In this document: in pieces, positions 1 to 11,445 of the stretch
How the letters are laid out: the number at the start of each line of letters is the position of its first letter
Position numbering within the stretch: the stretch's first letter is position 1
Position numbers and translations under genes: made by a program
Origin: Oxyruncus cristatus
Lineage: Eukaryota; Chordata; Aves; Passeriformes; Cotingidae
Length of the DNA stretch: 64,000 nt
NCBI GenBank assembly: GCA_013399855.1
Contig: VXAY01004286.1
Coordinates: 186,055 to 250,054 of the forward strand
Direction of reading: 5' to 3'
The notes under the pieces: model-generated
Told to the model about the DNA's origin: nothing
What the model saw: only the letters and a program-made list of their open reading frames with translations
Database searches by the model: none

Positions 1-2374
1 GCTACATGTTTTCTTGGAGAAGTTATGCTGCACAGTGAGACACCATCACAGCTCACAGATACCTCCTTCATGTTTTTATAAATTAAGTATTATCTCATGC
101 TGCTTTAAAAACACAGATTAAATAAATAAATAAATATTGGAACAATTATAATTCTATGCTATCCACCAACACCTGGAACTTTGCCCTTTGCTTGAAAAAC
201 AAAAAGTCATATGAAGTGTACAAATAATTCACAACGTTTGTAAGGTTGTTCTCTGATGCAGTTCATGGCACCTGAGAATAGAGGTTTCAGACTTAAAAAT
301 CCAGAGTAGGCTCATTCGTAAAGGAAGCAGCTTACAAAATGGTAAGAATTAATCCAAAGGATATGCTGCTCATTAGAGTTTTTAGAGGTTGCATTTTCAA
401 AGTTTCTCATGCTCAGTTGCTTCAAATCACCCATTCTTACAGACATCTAAAATATTCATAGTCTATGGATCTCTGATGGGATAATACACACCAGGAATCT
501 GACATAAACATCAGTGTGTAAATTTTATTTATTCAGGTAGTTGAAAAAATACGTGGATCTGTGAATTAATACTGTCAGAAATGATCACATCCATATTGGA
601 ATGAGTAAGAAATACATATCCTTGTGACATTACACCCCAGCAAACAGATCGCTCCACCTAATTCATATCGTGTTGTACCACTAGAAATATTTTTCAATTA
701 TTTGGAGAATGATAGTTTTAGTTTATATTTTGTAGAGGTAAAGATAATACCTACCCATCTAGAAAGACTACCCATTTACAGCTAGTCTACACACAATTTA
801 TAGAAAAAAGAGTGTGTTGTTCAGCTGTTACTTACAAACTCACTCCACAAAGGATATAGTAACTTATATGCATAAAGAATCTTCCCTCCAATATTACTTT
901 TGAAAAAAAAAAGCAAACCAAAATGTTTTAGAGTCACAGTCATCTGATCATATGATGCAGAAACCTTATCAAAAGCTGTATTAATTAATTCTAGCGCTAG
1001 TCACTCATCATTAGTTCATGCACTTTAGTAATCAGTTCCAGAATCAACAAATCTTATTTTCTCAGTTAATTTCTCAGTTTTTAAAAGAGTCAGTTCTATC
1101 ACTCTTTTAATAAAATGAAAATGAATCCCTGATATTTAATAGATTAGAAAATTTTAATCAATTTGGACTTTATTAAAAAAGCTTGAAAAAAGTTATATTC
1201 CTGTTATGTTGCTACAGAGTCTGGAAAAGCTTTATTGTGTCTCAGATTCCTGTTATTTATCTTTCAGTTGTTTTCTTAACTGGATGAGAATTCATTCATA
1301 TTTTTTTTAAGGTTTTAGGATTTCAGTCATCATTTTTACTTCATATAGAATTTAGGTCAGCATTTAGAATTATTTTCTATATAATTATTAAATTTCCTCT
1401 TGCCTGCTATAAAACAACATCATACGTGAAAGAGTATCTTATAGAAATGTTTGACAGATGTGTGGTACTTAAAATATTCCTGGAAGGTTGGGTCCTGCAA
1501 ATATTTGCCCATTTAGTTAAAAGCATATAATTTACTTGAATTGTTAGTTCAAAATGCTTGATGTGATGAGATCACAGTGTCCTGCAAAATAATGCATATT
1601 GCTGTTGAAAAACTTAGGCAGAGAAGCAGGCATACGTAGTGTGTCTTAAACAGACAGTAAGAATCTTCCCTTTTTAAAAATCTGATTAAAGATAGACAAA
1701 GTTATACTGGCTTCAGAAAAGCTGAGAGTTTAAGTAAGCTGCATGAATCAAGCAGCAAAGAAGAAGAGAATGTTCAAGAGGAGATAAAAGGAATAATGAC
1801 ATTTTGCAGAATATCTAGCCGTGGATACAATTTCAGAAGTCCCAAATACTTCAACATTTAGGACCACATCCTTCCAGGAGTAAATCAGTGAAGGTTCACT
1901 AAATTCATTTGAGCTATAATGAAATAGTTATTAAAGTGAATTTAAAGTGAATCCTCCCTTCTCCCCCTACCACTCCAATATTATCAGCTCCTCTATTCCC
2001 TTGTCATGACTATCTATTATCACTGTGTAGGTATTGCTTTAGATAATCTTCATGCATATTTAAATAAACTATATGAAAATCTAAGTTACATTGGAAAGTA
2101 ATCAAGTCTGCAGTTATCTTTTGGGCTTTACCTTGCCATGATGTGATTCTTGCTTCAAGAATTCACATGACTTTTTTATATTTCAAATATAAATATGTTA
2201 AAAATAAACAAATACATATGTGTACACTTCTGGGGGGACAAAAAGACCAATTTAAGATACTCTTATAGTAATGAAGTTACAAGGCATGCACTACCTCAAC
2301 ACTGTATCCCCTCTTTTAGAAAGTCTTTGATTCTCACAGAATTGAGATGTATCAGCCACAGAGGGTTGCAGAAC
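1..2374. other. AT-rich DNA, no gene seen
   Basis: No long open frame, no recognised repeat family and no RNA gene is visible. The only structured piece is a short AAAT run near 119-136. Open frames here are at most about 60 codons, have ordinary AT-rich composition and resemble nothing I know. Old, unrecognisable repeats could be hidden in it. Confidence 0.6.
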
Positions 2375-3633
2375 AGCTGAGGATGGTGTACCATCTGGAG
2401 ATCATCTAGTTAAACCCTGGTCAAAAAAAGATCTCCTACAGTAAATTGTCCTTGACAGTGTTCAGGTTTTTAAATATGCCCGAGGATGGAGACTCCACAA
2501 CCTCTCTTGGTAATCTGCATCATGCTCAGATATTTAAATGTAATTACTTCTATTTCAATATTTGTCTAATACCTCTAATCCCTAACCCCTGAGAAAAGCC
2601 TGGCCTGCCCTGCAGGTACTTATACATATAGATGAGCTCTCCCTCTGAGCCTTCTCCAGGCTGAACAGCCTTAGACCTCTCAGCCTGTCTTCATAACAGA
2701 GATGTTCCAGTCACTTCATCATCTTTGTGACTGCTGGACTGATTTCAGTATGTTTGTGTCTCTATACTGGGAAGTCTGGAACTGGACCCAGAACTCCAGG
2801 TGTGGTCTCACTAGAGGCCACCTTTGCTGGGTAGAGGTGAAGGATCACCTCCACCTGTTGGCAATGGTCCTCCTAATGCAGGTCATGAGGCTGTTGGATG
2901 TCTTGGCTGCAAGGGCACCTTGCTTGTTCGTGTTCATCTCCCTGTCCACAAGAAAACCCCGGGTCCTTTTCTGCAGAGCTCCTTTCTATACAGTTGACCT
3001 TCAGCATTTTCTTTTGCATTGGTCTTTCTTTTGTTGCTGATGTACCTAAAGAAACTTTTCTTGTTGCCTTCTATGTTCCTCACCAAATCTAAATCTGATG
3101 AAGTTTGTCTTTCTTATCTCCCTCTCTGCATCTTCTAGTAATGTCTATATTTCCCCTGGGTCATATATATTCTCATATAGCTTCTTTTTGTGTCTGAGTT
3201 TTGTCAGGAGGTCTCTTCCAGCCTTTGCATGATTACCTGAATTTCTCCATTTAAGCTCAAGAACAGAGAGCTTAACTTGGAGGATATGATCGCTGAAAAA
3301 CAAGCAATTTTTCCTGGACCGCTCCACTGCAGGAATGTTTCCCATTGAATATTTCTGAGTGATTCCCTGCCTCAGGCTCCTCCTCTGCAGTCTGGGGTTG
3401 TGGTCCTGCCTTTTGCCCTGCTGCTTCCTCTTAGGAACCTGTATTCCACCATTTCATGGTCACTACAGATGGTTGCCACCAGCCCTCACTGTCCATTTCT
3501 TTCTGGTTTATAAGACCCACACCCTGAAGAGCATCTCACTCACGGCTGCTGTGTCAGATATGAGTTCACTCCTGAAGCCTCCTTGTGCCCTGTTGTACTG
3601 TCCCTCCAGCAGATATGGGGGACTAGAACCACC
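2375..3633 (-). mobile_element. CR1 LINE fragment, 3' part, left half of a split copy
   Basis: Read on the minus strand this is a CR1 retrotransposon, the dominant bird LINE. The 3' UTR lies at about 2375-2960, including the stretch near 2640-2700 that matches the CR1 wording for aggregated 3' UTR copies. Farther right (about 3040-3350) the minus frame gives a decayed ORF2 linker with residues such as LLTKLRHKKKLYENIYD. The piece ends near the endonuclease around 3600-3633. The reverse-transcriptase core between about 2960 and 3000 is deleted. The copy resumes at 4606 after an LTR insertion. It is dead: many stops and indels. The family call rests on remembered consensus, not on an alignment. 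Confidence 0.82.
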
Positions 3634-4605
3634 TGTTAAGATCTGATTAATGAGAGATGCCTCTGCCCAAATTAAGGTTCAAATCAGACCACATGCTGAA
3701 GTACATTATATGGATTTTATATAATAATGAATGTTGTAGAGAGGTAGAAAGAAATAGAAAAGAGAGAAGAGAGAAAGAGAGAGGGAGAGATCAAGCAGAA
3801 GATTGTCACCACTTGTGGATCCAGCAACATTCCATTAATCCTTCTTCACCCTGTGCATCTCAGTGTTGAGGAATCCCAATGTAATGCAAAACTATTTATG
3901 CATTTTAGAAAACAAAGGAATTCATGCTCTTTGGCTACACAGTTCTAATGATTCCTTCACTTCTAATGCTAATTATTCTGCATGCTCAGTTTTCTCTTCT
4001 TTTAAGTTGGTGGGTTTCCTGGTTTGGTGGGCTGTGAATTGGTGGTCGTGGTCTCTCCCTGACCGAATTACCTTCTATCCAGTCAGATTTGATTTCAGCA
4101 CAGTTGCTGAGTTGGCTTTCCTTATGGCCCATAAATTCTGCATTCTTTGTGTCCATTATCTTCTCCTTAAGCTTTTTCCACCTTCCCCTAGGTCTGAGAT
4201 GGCACCTGGACAATTGTATCACCTTTATCTTATCTCAAGCTCCGGTCGCAGTGGCTTAAATAAGAGTCCTAGTCCCAGGTATCCACCAGGGTATGTTCCA
4301 GGGGACACAAATGTTGTCTGTCCTGTAACTTGGAGTGACTTTTGTTTGACCTGTTATATGTGTATGAGCAGCTGCTTCTTGACGCTGTTCGCCACAGTGG
4401 GAGTTTTTTTCTGGATACATTAAGCAGGATGCGCTCATCAGATCTCACCTCTGCCAGGCCTGGAGTTAGTGCCATCCTATCTCTTCATTCTACGCTTCAA
4501 ACATGGCAAAGTCCTTCTGTGGCCTTAACAGTGTTTGAGACAGGCAACTGTGCTCTTGAAGTCCTTACTCCACTAAGATGGAGACCAACTCCTGAGAAGT
4601 GGATG
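3634..4605 (-). mobile_element. ERVK-like LTR remnant inserted into CR1
   Basis: On the minus strand the right-to-left order is a U3-like part, a TATA-like TTATTTAAG (plus 4253-4261 region), then a 3' part with a CT-rich run (plus 3733-3795 as GA-rich) and an end reading CAGATCTTAACA at plus 3634-3645. The passage around plus 3790-3870 (GGATCCA followed by the stop-start phrase CTCAACACTGAGATGCACAGG on minus) resembles the R-U5 part of ERVK-type LTRs found in songbirds and allies. The interval sits precisely where a CR1 copy is interrupted. The right border is approximate and no target duplication was resolved. Open frames inside (for example 3863-4423 plus) are incidental. It could include a little internal ERV sequence. 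Confidence 0.5.
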
Positions 4606-4765
4606 TGTCTTACGGTCGTCTGAAGAGAGCCTCACCTACCTCTTGATTAGGAGGTCATGGCAGACATTCACAACATCACTTGTGTTTGTCTGCCTTCTCA
4701 GCCCTGACCCATATACCTTTAGCTGTCTCCTCTCCCACTACCAGCTCGGCTAAAAGATCCCAACA
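4606..4765 (-). mobile_element. CR1 LINE fragment, right half of the split copy
   Basis: The plus-strand passage from about 4610 to 4740 is the reverse complement of the CR1 endonuclease region just 5' of the part lost at 3633. It contains the phrases CTACCTCTTGATTAGG and CCTGACCCATATACC, which are standard CR1 wording. Together with 2375-3633 it forms one minus-strand CR1 that was open before the LTR landed in it. The right end fades into unassigned DNA around 4765. Confidence 0.7.
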
Positions 4766-7700
4766 CAGAGCTCAGAAACTGCTGCACAAAATTCTACTTC
4801 TGCTGGCTCACTCTACCACCTATGAATTTTTATACAAATAAAAATGGAAACTTCTTCAACACAAACTTTTAATGATCCAAATATATTCTTAGAAGTACAA
4901 AGGTGATTATCTGGAAATAACTGCCCACTTTCATTAAAAAAAAAAAAAATTGTAACACTTCTCTAAAATGGGAGATTAATTAGAGAAATAAGGATACATT
5001 TGATCTATATAGTAAGGGAAAGAACGTTCTCCTTAATAAAACAGCTCATCACCTGTTGTCACCTCTTATGTATATACGCAGAGCACTACAGCCTACTTTT
5101 CTGACTGCAAGCAGAAAAAAGCAAATTTCCTTATCCACTTCTAATCACAGCTGCTCAAATTGCTTCACAAATTAATTCATTCATTTGTAAAATACTAGTC
5201 TTTTCCAGGTAATTTGGGAAGAAATAGTATTCATGACTTCTTTAGCTGGCTTATTCTCCAGAAGAGCTAATTCAGCTAGTCACTGAATGAATAATTTGAT
5301 TAATGTTTACTAGTTAGTTATTCTTTTATTAAAAATATAGCTTTCACACACATCATGTTTCTCAAATATGAAATTTTAACACCTAGTGATAATTTAGAGA
5401 TAAATTTTTCACGCTAGGTTCACATGTAGAATACACCCAGAGGTAGTTGAAAAAGTTCCCTAATGTAAAATACTAATGGATTTTAGCTATTGATTACATG
5501 TAAGACACCAATTAAATGCCCAGCATTAAGGCTGCAGATACTTGTCAGTGATACATAGACTAGTAGGTTCTAGAGATGAAGGGGTAAAAAACAAAGACAA
5601 AGGAAAGAGATGAACAATAACTCTTTCTATGTTGTGATGCACATAGTAACCTATAACACTGGAGAAAGATTGTGATACCCCTGTTCTATGAGCAGGAACC
5701 ATTAAACATTTGCTCTAGGGAAAAACAGAAGTTGATGCTTATTTCTGATTTGAATTAGGTAACAATTGGAAAATCAATTCTGTTTTCTATGCTCTTAATT
5801 AGGAAGCAATCCAAAAGAACTCGACAGATTAGACATCTTATGGACAGTTTAGCCCTTACATCCAGGTTTGCATTGGAAGTTTGTGCTAGGAGTTGTTTAG
5901 AGATGAAATAATAAGGGAAAATATCCTCATCTTTTATATTCCTCCCTCGAACAAATGGTGAAAATATGCTCTAATCTTCGCCTTTATTTAACTATGTAAC
6001 AAAGAAAAGGATTTTTTTTCTTATTCTTATAGCTCTGCTATACTTTCTTCAGTCTTTGGAGCATAAACATAATGCCTATGAAAGAAAATAAACAGCTCAT
6101 GGACTGTCCATATTCTCATGACCCTCTTTTTTTTTTTTAAATGAAAGTACCACCTTATTTTAAAACAGCTTCTGACAACTTCTTTTTTCTTGTCTTTCCC
6201 TTTTGCGTTAACACATTTGTATTACCTCAAATACAAAAATATACCAATCCTTTTCCAAAAGACCATTATTTTACTATTAAATTATAGTGAGCAGTGAAGA
6301 GTTCTACCACTGTTTTGTTATGGATTTAGGAGAAGTAACATTTACTACAGTTTCCTTGCTTTTAAAGAGGAAACTGTTTTATCTGAGAAGACTGAAAGTC
6401 AACTTCTGCTATTACTGAAAAAAAAAGTCTCATGATAACTTATGTGGAAAAATCATTATTTAAATGTGATTGAACTTTCTTAATTCAGTCAATATCCCTT
6501 AAGTAGTAAGAGAAGAACTAGGGATACGACAGTCAAAAATTGTCTGTTCTTTTAGAGAACAGACAGATTGGTGCCAAAATGATCCAGTTGTGAAGGATTG
6601 ATGCAATTTTGAAGAAAAGAAAGTTCCTAAGTTACTCAGAGAGGTACTGTATGTGTTTACGTGGACTGCCCATGACCTGTCTGAAAATTGTTCACGATTT
6701 TGTCATTCAAATATTCTCTACGCATCTACAATTATCTACAAATTCAGCAAATCAAGATTTCACAGAGAAAATCTCTGAGAGCCTTAACTACAATGCATTG
6801 TGATCAAAGCAATAGTCCAATAGGGGACAATGTTTGAAGACTTATTTTTCATTGTTACAGCAGAACCAACCCAGATACTATTTCAGGTCCAGATGAAACA
6901 TGCTAAAAGGCTTCTGCTTTCTGAAGCAGTGTCTGAAACAAAGAGACAAACATTTGGAAAGAGTGTGTTACTCCTAGTTCACAGAAAGAAATAGAAGCAG
7001 AGAAAGATTACTTACTCCTCACTCCTCACTGCTTTAAACAGCAAAGGAAGTCTCTAATACAGGTAGAGGTAGCAACTCTGTCCCAGGGCAACTCAACAAG
7101 CTGTATTCTCCAAATGCAGTTGACTACAGGGACTATCTGGACTATCTAGTCTGCCCAGTAGGCTTGGAGTTACTAGGGAAAGTTAGAACGTTTGCATGCA
7201 TACCCTCAAATCATAGGCTAGTAAAGAGACGGTCAAACAGTAAGAACAAGGGACTAGACCCAATATCATAGATCCCTAAATTACATATTTCCATTTTTTT
7301 TTCTTCTCCACTGTAAGAGTTCTCAGCAGAATAGGCTTGGCATGATTTTTCCACCATTGTTTTTTCACTGGACTTTGAAGGGAATAAGGAAAAAATGAAA
7401 ATATAGAATGTAGCATTCTGTTCTACACATTCCTTTTTCTTAAAATTATGATGGAAATGTCCTTTCTAACATATCAACCATTACTCTGAGAAACAAATTG
7501 ACACATATTTATGCATACTGGACTAATGAACTTTAGAGGGCAAATGGCATCTGAATTCAGTACTTCAAAATCTTGTTTCAAAGAGCTTTTTAGCTGAGCA
7601 ATTTTCAAAGGTAACTGAATTATTTCTATTCTGTATTAAATTGTCCAGAAGAAAAATTAAACTAAGACCATAATTCAAAATTTTATTGCAAATAGTATTT

Positions 7701-9104
7701 ATATCTAAACTTTATTTATAAGACCTGAAATCATCATGCTTCTGTAGTGTTTTGATGCAGAGACAGTATCTAAGATACATCAAGGGAAAAGACTTACCAG
7801 TCTAGTCTGATGTAAGTAGCTGCCAAATTCAGTGCTGTGAGTATATTTTGCAGAAAAACTGTGGGTTGATGGGGTTTTTTAATGGCATTTTCTTTCCTTG
7901 AATCATATATTCCTTACAGGAATTATTGCTGTCTCAAACAATTTGAAGCTTTAGGTCATGTTCTGTAGGTATAGCTATTCCTCTGCAACACACCTAAATG
8001 ATAACAATAAAGCATTGATATTTCTACTTTTTTAGGTACTTCTCAGTCTTGCTGATGTTCCCATAAATGAACAAGGGAGACAAAACCTTATATTCTCACT
8101 ATTAAGGACATACATGCAAAAGGAAGAAAATGGAGGCTGAAAATCTTCAAGCTTCTTAAAAGTGTAGGTAGTACCAGTGTGGTGCAGTAATGCTTAAAGT
8201 CTGTGTGTGGTGTTAAAACAGTCAGGATGCTCCATCACTGCCATCAAAGCACTTCCAAGCACTCCACACCCTCCAGGAGTCCCTTGGCTGCAGAAGTGAT
8301 TCAGACAGAGGCACAGTCACAAGAACAGAATTATTTTCCTCTTCTGAAGCACTGATCAGGAATTGGTTACCCAAACCTTGTTATTTCTTTCTTCCCTTTT
8401 TTACACTTTCCAAGTTCTTCACAGTCACCACAGTAATTTCTTTAAAACAGCTCTGATCTGTTTATTCTTTCACTCTAGGTCCTAATTTTCCTGAGTTATA
8501 CCCATAATTACTACCTGTAATAAAGTTGCCCTTGTACTTTCTGTCTTGACCAGAAATTCATGTAATTTCTTCTACTTCACTGTTTCTTGTTTCTGTCATT
8601 TTCCATGTTGCTCTGTTAGTCCAACCATTAATCAACATTGTTTTAAGTTGTATATCTTGTACCCCCTCTTTCCTATCTGTTACACCTTGTAATTTTTCAT
8701 GCTGTTATCTTACTAGTGCAACAACAATTCAGGGTCAGCATTCCATATACATGCCAAAACATAGTTAAAAAAACCTAAATGGACAAAAAACCCTCTTACA
8801 ATCCCTGGTTGAAAGGTATTTTCTTTCCATAAGATTATTGCCAGGAAGCCAAAACCTTATAGCCAGTCTGTGCAAGGATTAAGTATTTTGCTCCTGAATA
8901 CAGATCATAATTTCTGACACCATTTCTGTTTACTGCTAAATTATTTCTATGTCCTTTTAAACAAATAGATCACCACCACTCACCACCAGTATCTACATCT
9001 GCTAAAGAACAGACGGCGTTTGTTTTCTTGGTTCTGATTCCCTATTATTTTCTTTGAAGAATAATTTCTTGAAAGATAATCACCATTTTTGACCGTCTGC
9101 TTCT
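4766..9104. other. AT-rich DNA, no gene seen
   Basis: About 4.3 kb without a recognised element. It contains short homopolymers (A run near 4937, T runs near 6128 and 7296) and short frames such as 6609-6803, none resembling a known protein. A GTAAGT-type donor on minus at 7791-7796 has no convincing partner. Confidence 0.55.
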
Positions 9105-9486
9105 ACTGCACTCCGAGATGCAGTTTGCCTTCTTGGCTGTCTGGGCACACTGCTGACTCATAGTGAGCTGGCTGCTGACCAAGACCCCCAAGTCCCCTAC
9201 TGCTGGGTTGATCTCCAGCCTCTCCTCTCCCAGTCCCTACTTGTACCACCTCCTTCCCAGGTGCAGAATCCAGCATTTGATCTTGTTAAATTTCTTGCCA
9301 CTGGTGATTGCCCAGTGCTCCAACCTACCTACATTCCTCTGCAAGACCTCTTATACCTCAAGAATGAGTCAAAAGCACCTCCCAGTTTTGTGTCATCAGC
9401 ATAAACAGTTTGTTCGACTCCTGCATGGAAATAATTTACAAAAGTATTGAACAGAACAGGTCTGGTCACAGACCAGACATAGTCCT
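9105..9486 (-). mobile_element. CR1 LINE fragment, minus strand
   Basis: The plus strand reads as reversed CR1 3' ORF2/3' UTR wording: GGTGATTGCCCAGTGCTCCA, then TCCTCTGCAAGACCTC, then a TGTGTCATCAGCATAAAC passage. The same subfamily wording recurs in the opposite orientation at 35780-35880, which supports the call internally. The copy is cut on its right by the ERVL 5' edge at 9487 and no continuation of the CR1 was found beyond the ERVL block. The forward frame 9163-9450 is antisense noise. Confidence 0.8.
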
Positions 9487-9772
9487 TGTCCTGATTCCAT
9501 CCAGGACAGAGTTAATTTTTACAGTGGTCATGAGCAGGTGGAACGTGGTGCTCTGCTGGCATGTCTATGTCATTATTCTATATCACCTCATGTAATTGCT
9601 GAGGGTAGTGGTAAAGGACTTGCTGGCCTCTGAGAAGTAGGGCATGATTTTCTGATCAAACAAAGCGTGTCAGGGTAGGGAACCCAGCCACCACTGATCA
9701 TTGGCCACATGAGGGCCTTAAGTGGTGCCCAATGGGGGGCATGAAGGGTTCAGATAACAACAGATCTGCCCA
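9487..9772 (+). mobile_element. ERVL remnant: 5' LTR edge and leader
   Basis: The block opens with TGTCCTG and a GTTAATTTT phrase at 9487-9521. This matches the start of the solo LTR at 29640 read on minus (TGTCCTGG ... GTTAATTT), so both belong to related avian ERVL-type LTRs. The rest is shorter than a normal LTR and probably contains a large deletion plus the leader before gag. A candidate primer-binding site lies at 9723-9740. The LTR 3' edge was not located. Confidence 0.6.
9723..9740 (+). promoter_or_regulatory. Primer-binding-site-like motif (tRNA-Lys type)
   Basis: TGGTGCCCAATGGGGGGC differs at a few bases from the primer-binding sequence complementary to the 3' end of tRNA-Lys(1,2) used by several retroviruses. 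It lies between an LTR-like start and gag-like sequence, as expected. Against it: no clear CA-ended LTR edge directly precedes it. Confidence 0.5.
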
Positions 9773-10105
9773 GTGTTGATTGGAAACAGTTTTGTTCTAA
9801 GCATTTGTGTATTAGGTATGGAGCCACTGATCACAATGTTGCTGGGTCTGTTCATGTGGGTGTGGTATGATGTGCTCCTTATGGTGATATTTTTCAAAGC
9901 AGGGAGAGGGATCAGGATTGCTTTGTTGATGTACTATGTGATATTGGTTTATGACATGATAATATCAAGGGTAATGAGGGTCATTTGGTATGTGTATTCA
10001 GTACCATGCTCCTGCCTGGGTCTTGCGTGCTGCCTCAGGGAATTTGGTAAGAATTATATCCAGCCTGTGGCAGGAAAAAGGGCGTTACAAAAGAGTTTTC
10101 TATGA
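9773..10105 (+). pseudogene. gag: ERVL gag, N-terminal part with two hydrophobic segments (decayed)
   Basis: An open stretch of about 110 codons. The first codon is GTG, not ATG, so the true start is uncertain. Two membrane-like segments are visible: roughly residues 20-42 (LLGLFMWVWYDVLLMVIFF) and 50-70 (IALLMYYVILVYDMIIS), followed by a Cys-rich turn (CSCLGLACC). The layout resembles the N-terminal region of avian ERVL gag as I remember it. It stops at 10103-10105 and the next gag frame starts at 10102, so one frameshift separates the two. It is a viral relic; no function is claimed. Confidence 0.6.
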
Positions 10106-10542
10106 AGGTCATTCAGAGATCTGCCACGAGGGTGGATGGTCAGGAGTGGTATAGAATGTGGAGGGAATTTTGGGGGAAGTTCCCTGCTCCAATCATTTGG
10201 AAGTTCACCCCTGAACAACCACACAACTCTGCTGAAGTAGCAGAATATTTGCCAAGAGAATGCTGTGGAGCAATTTATTGCAGCGTGCTGACCGCTGGCT
10301 ACTATTTATCAGAATGTTCATTACTAGACATCACTCCCGGTGGGGAGGAGGAGGAAAGCAAACCAACAGGCACAATGGGCACTCAGACGGCAGCTGAACC
10401 AGAGGAACAACCTGTGCCGGTAGCAGTCGCCCCTACAGAGAAGAAAAAATACAAGACCAAATCTGTTTACATAGTGAGGGATGAAGAGGAAGCAGGGACC
10501 TCAGAGGAGGAGGAAGGGGCAGGGCCAGAGATAATCACCTGA
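10102..10542 (+). pseudogene. gag: ERVL gag, central part (open 146-codon relic)
   Basis: The longest undisturbed piece of this ERVL. It starts ATG at 10102 overlapping the previous stop. Residues 10-35 are basic and aromatic (DGQEWYRMWREFWGKF), then a Cys-containing helix region, then a long acidic and Pro/Thr-rich linker (residues about 75-146, many E with a KKKYKTKS basic island). This order, matrix-like part then acidic linker, fits gag of avian ERVL. Many stops follow directly. An intact gag would run on, so this is a fragment. Confidence 0.65.
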
Positions 10543-11445
10543 TCCCTATCCCCAGGTGAGCCGTTGTATTAAAAGATTTCAGGCACAAGTTGAATGAGCC
10601 ACCAGTGAGCTGGTTGATCCAGTGCTGGGATATTGCAGTTCATGATATGAAACTAGTTGGTAGTGAAGCCAAGCAACTGGGACCCTTGTGAGATCAGTGT
10701 GGGCATCGACAAGGGGATTGGGAAGAGGACGGAAACTGTCAAGCTCTGGAAGCAACTCCTGTCAAGCATGAGGGAAAGGTAGTCTCTCAAGGATGATCTG
10801 ATAGTACACCCAAGCAGGTGGAATGCTGTGGAAATGGTATGTAGTACCTGAGACAATAAGTTCTACTGAAGGTGGTCTGTAGGAATTCAAATTATGAGCA
10901 GTCCCATGTAGATCCAGATGAGGTCCGGGGTAGACAATCCATGTGGCAGAAATCTGTATGAAGCACGCCGTTGTTGTACACCAACTCACTAGCATTGATG
11001 CCAATGAAAGAAGGAGAACAAACAGTGCTTCATGTGACTCTGGCTCTATGAAAATCATCTTTTTACCTCTCTACCACCCTGCACCTCAGCTGTGGAAAGA
11101 CTGTCCAAGACTGTGAACAGATTTGAAAGACTAGAGCAAACTAGAGATGGAATGTCCCACACCCCACCAGTACGGACCGAGTCCCTGCTGTCGGCAGCAA
11201 GTTCCTCCGCTGCTCAAGAGAGAGGGTACACACCATGAGGTAACCTGTGGTTTTACCTGCATGACCACAGAGGCGACATGAGGAAGTGGGGTGGAAAACC
11301 TGCCTCTGCCCGAGAAGCATGGGCACGTGAGTTGAAAGGAAGAACGACCACCACAGGAAATTCTTCACGGATAAATGCCAATCTAGTTGCCAGTGGGCGA
11401 GTCACTCATCTGCATTCAGAGAACAGACCTCACTTAGACGTGACA
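10543..11445 (+). pseudogene. gag: ERVL gag, C-terminal part, heavily decayed
   Basis: The reading continues across several frames with stops and indels. The stretch near 10600-10800 (a Trp-Asp-containing passage, then GIDKGIGKR-like codons around 10700) and the one at 11270-11400 (codons for MRKWGGKPASAREAWARELK) keep the spacing expected of the capsid and tail of the same gag. No CCHC zinc knuckle is seen. Pol and a 3' LTR do not follow: the element is truncated at about 11445. The long minus-strand frames 10762-11058 and 11141-11368 are shadows. Confidence 0.6.

Noticed and set aside
3863..4423. 186-codon plus-strand open frame
   Set aside because: It lies antisense within the ERVK-like LTR remnant inserted in CR1, so it is incidental.
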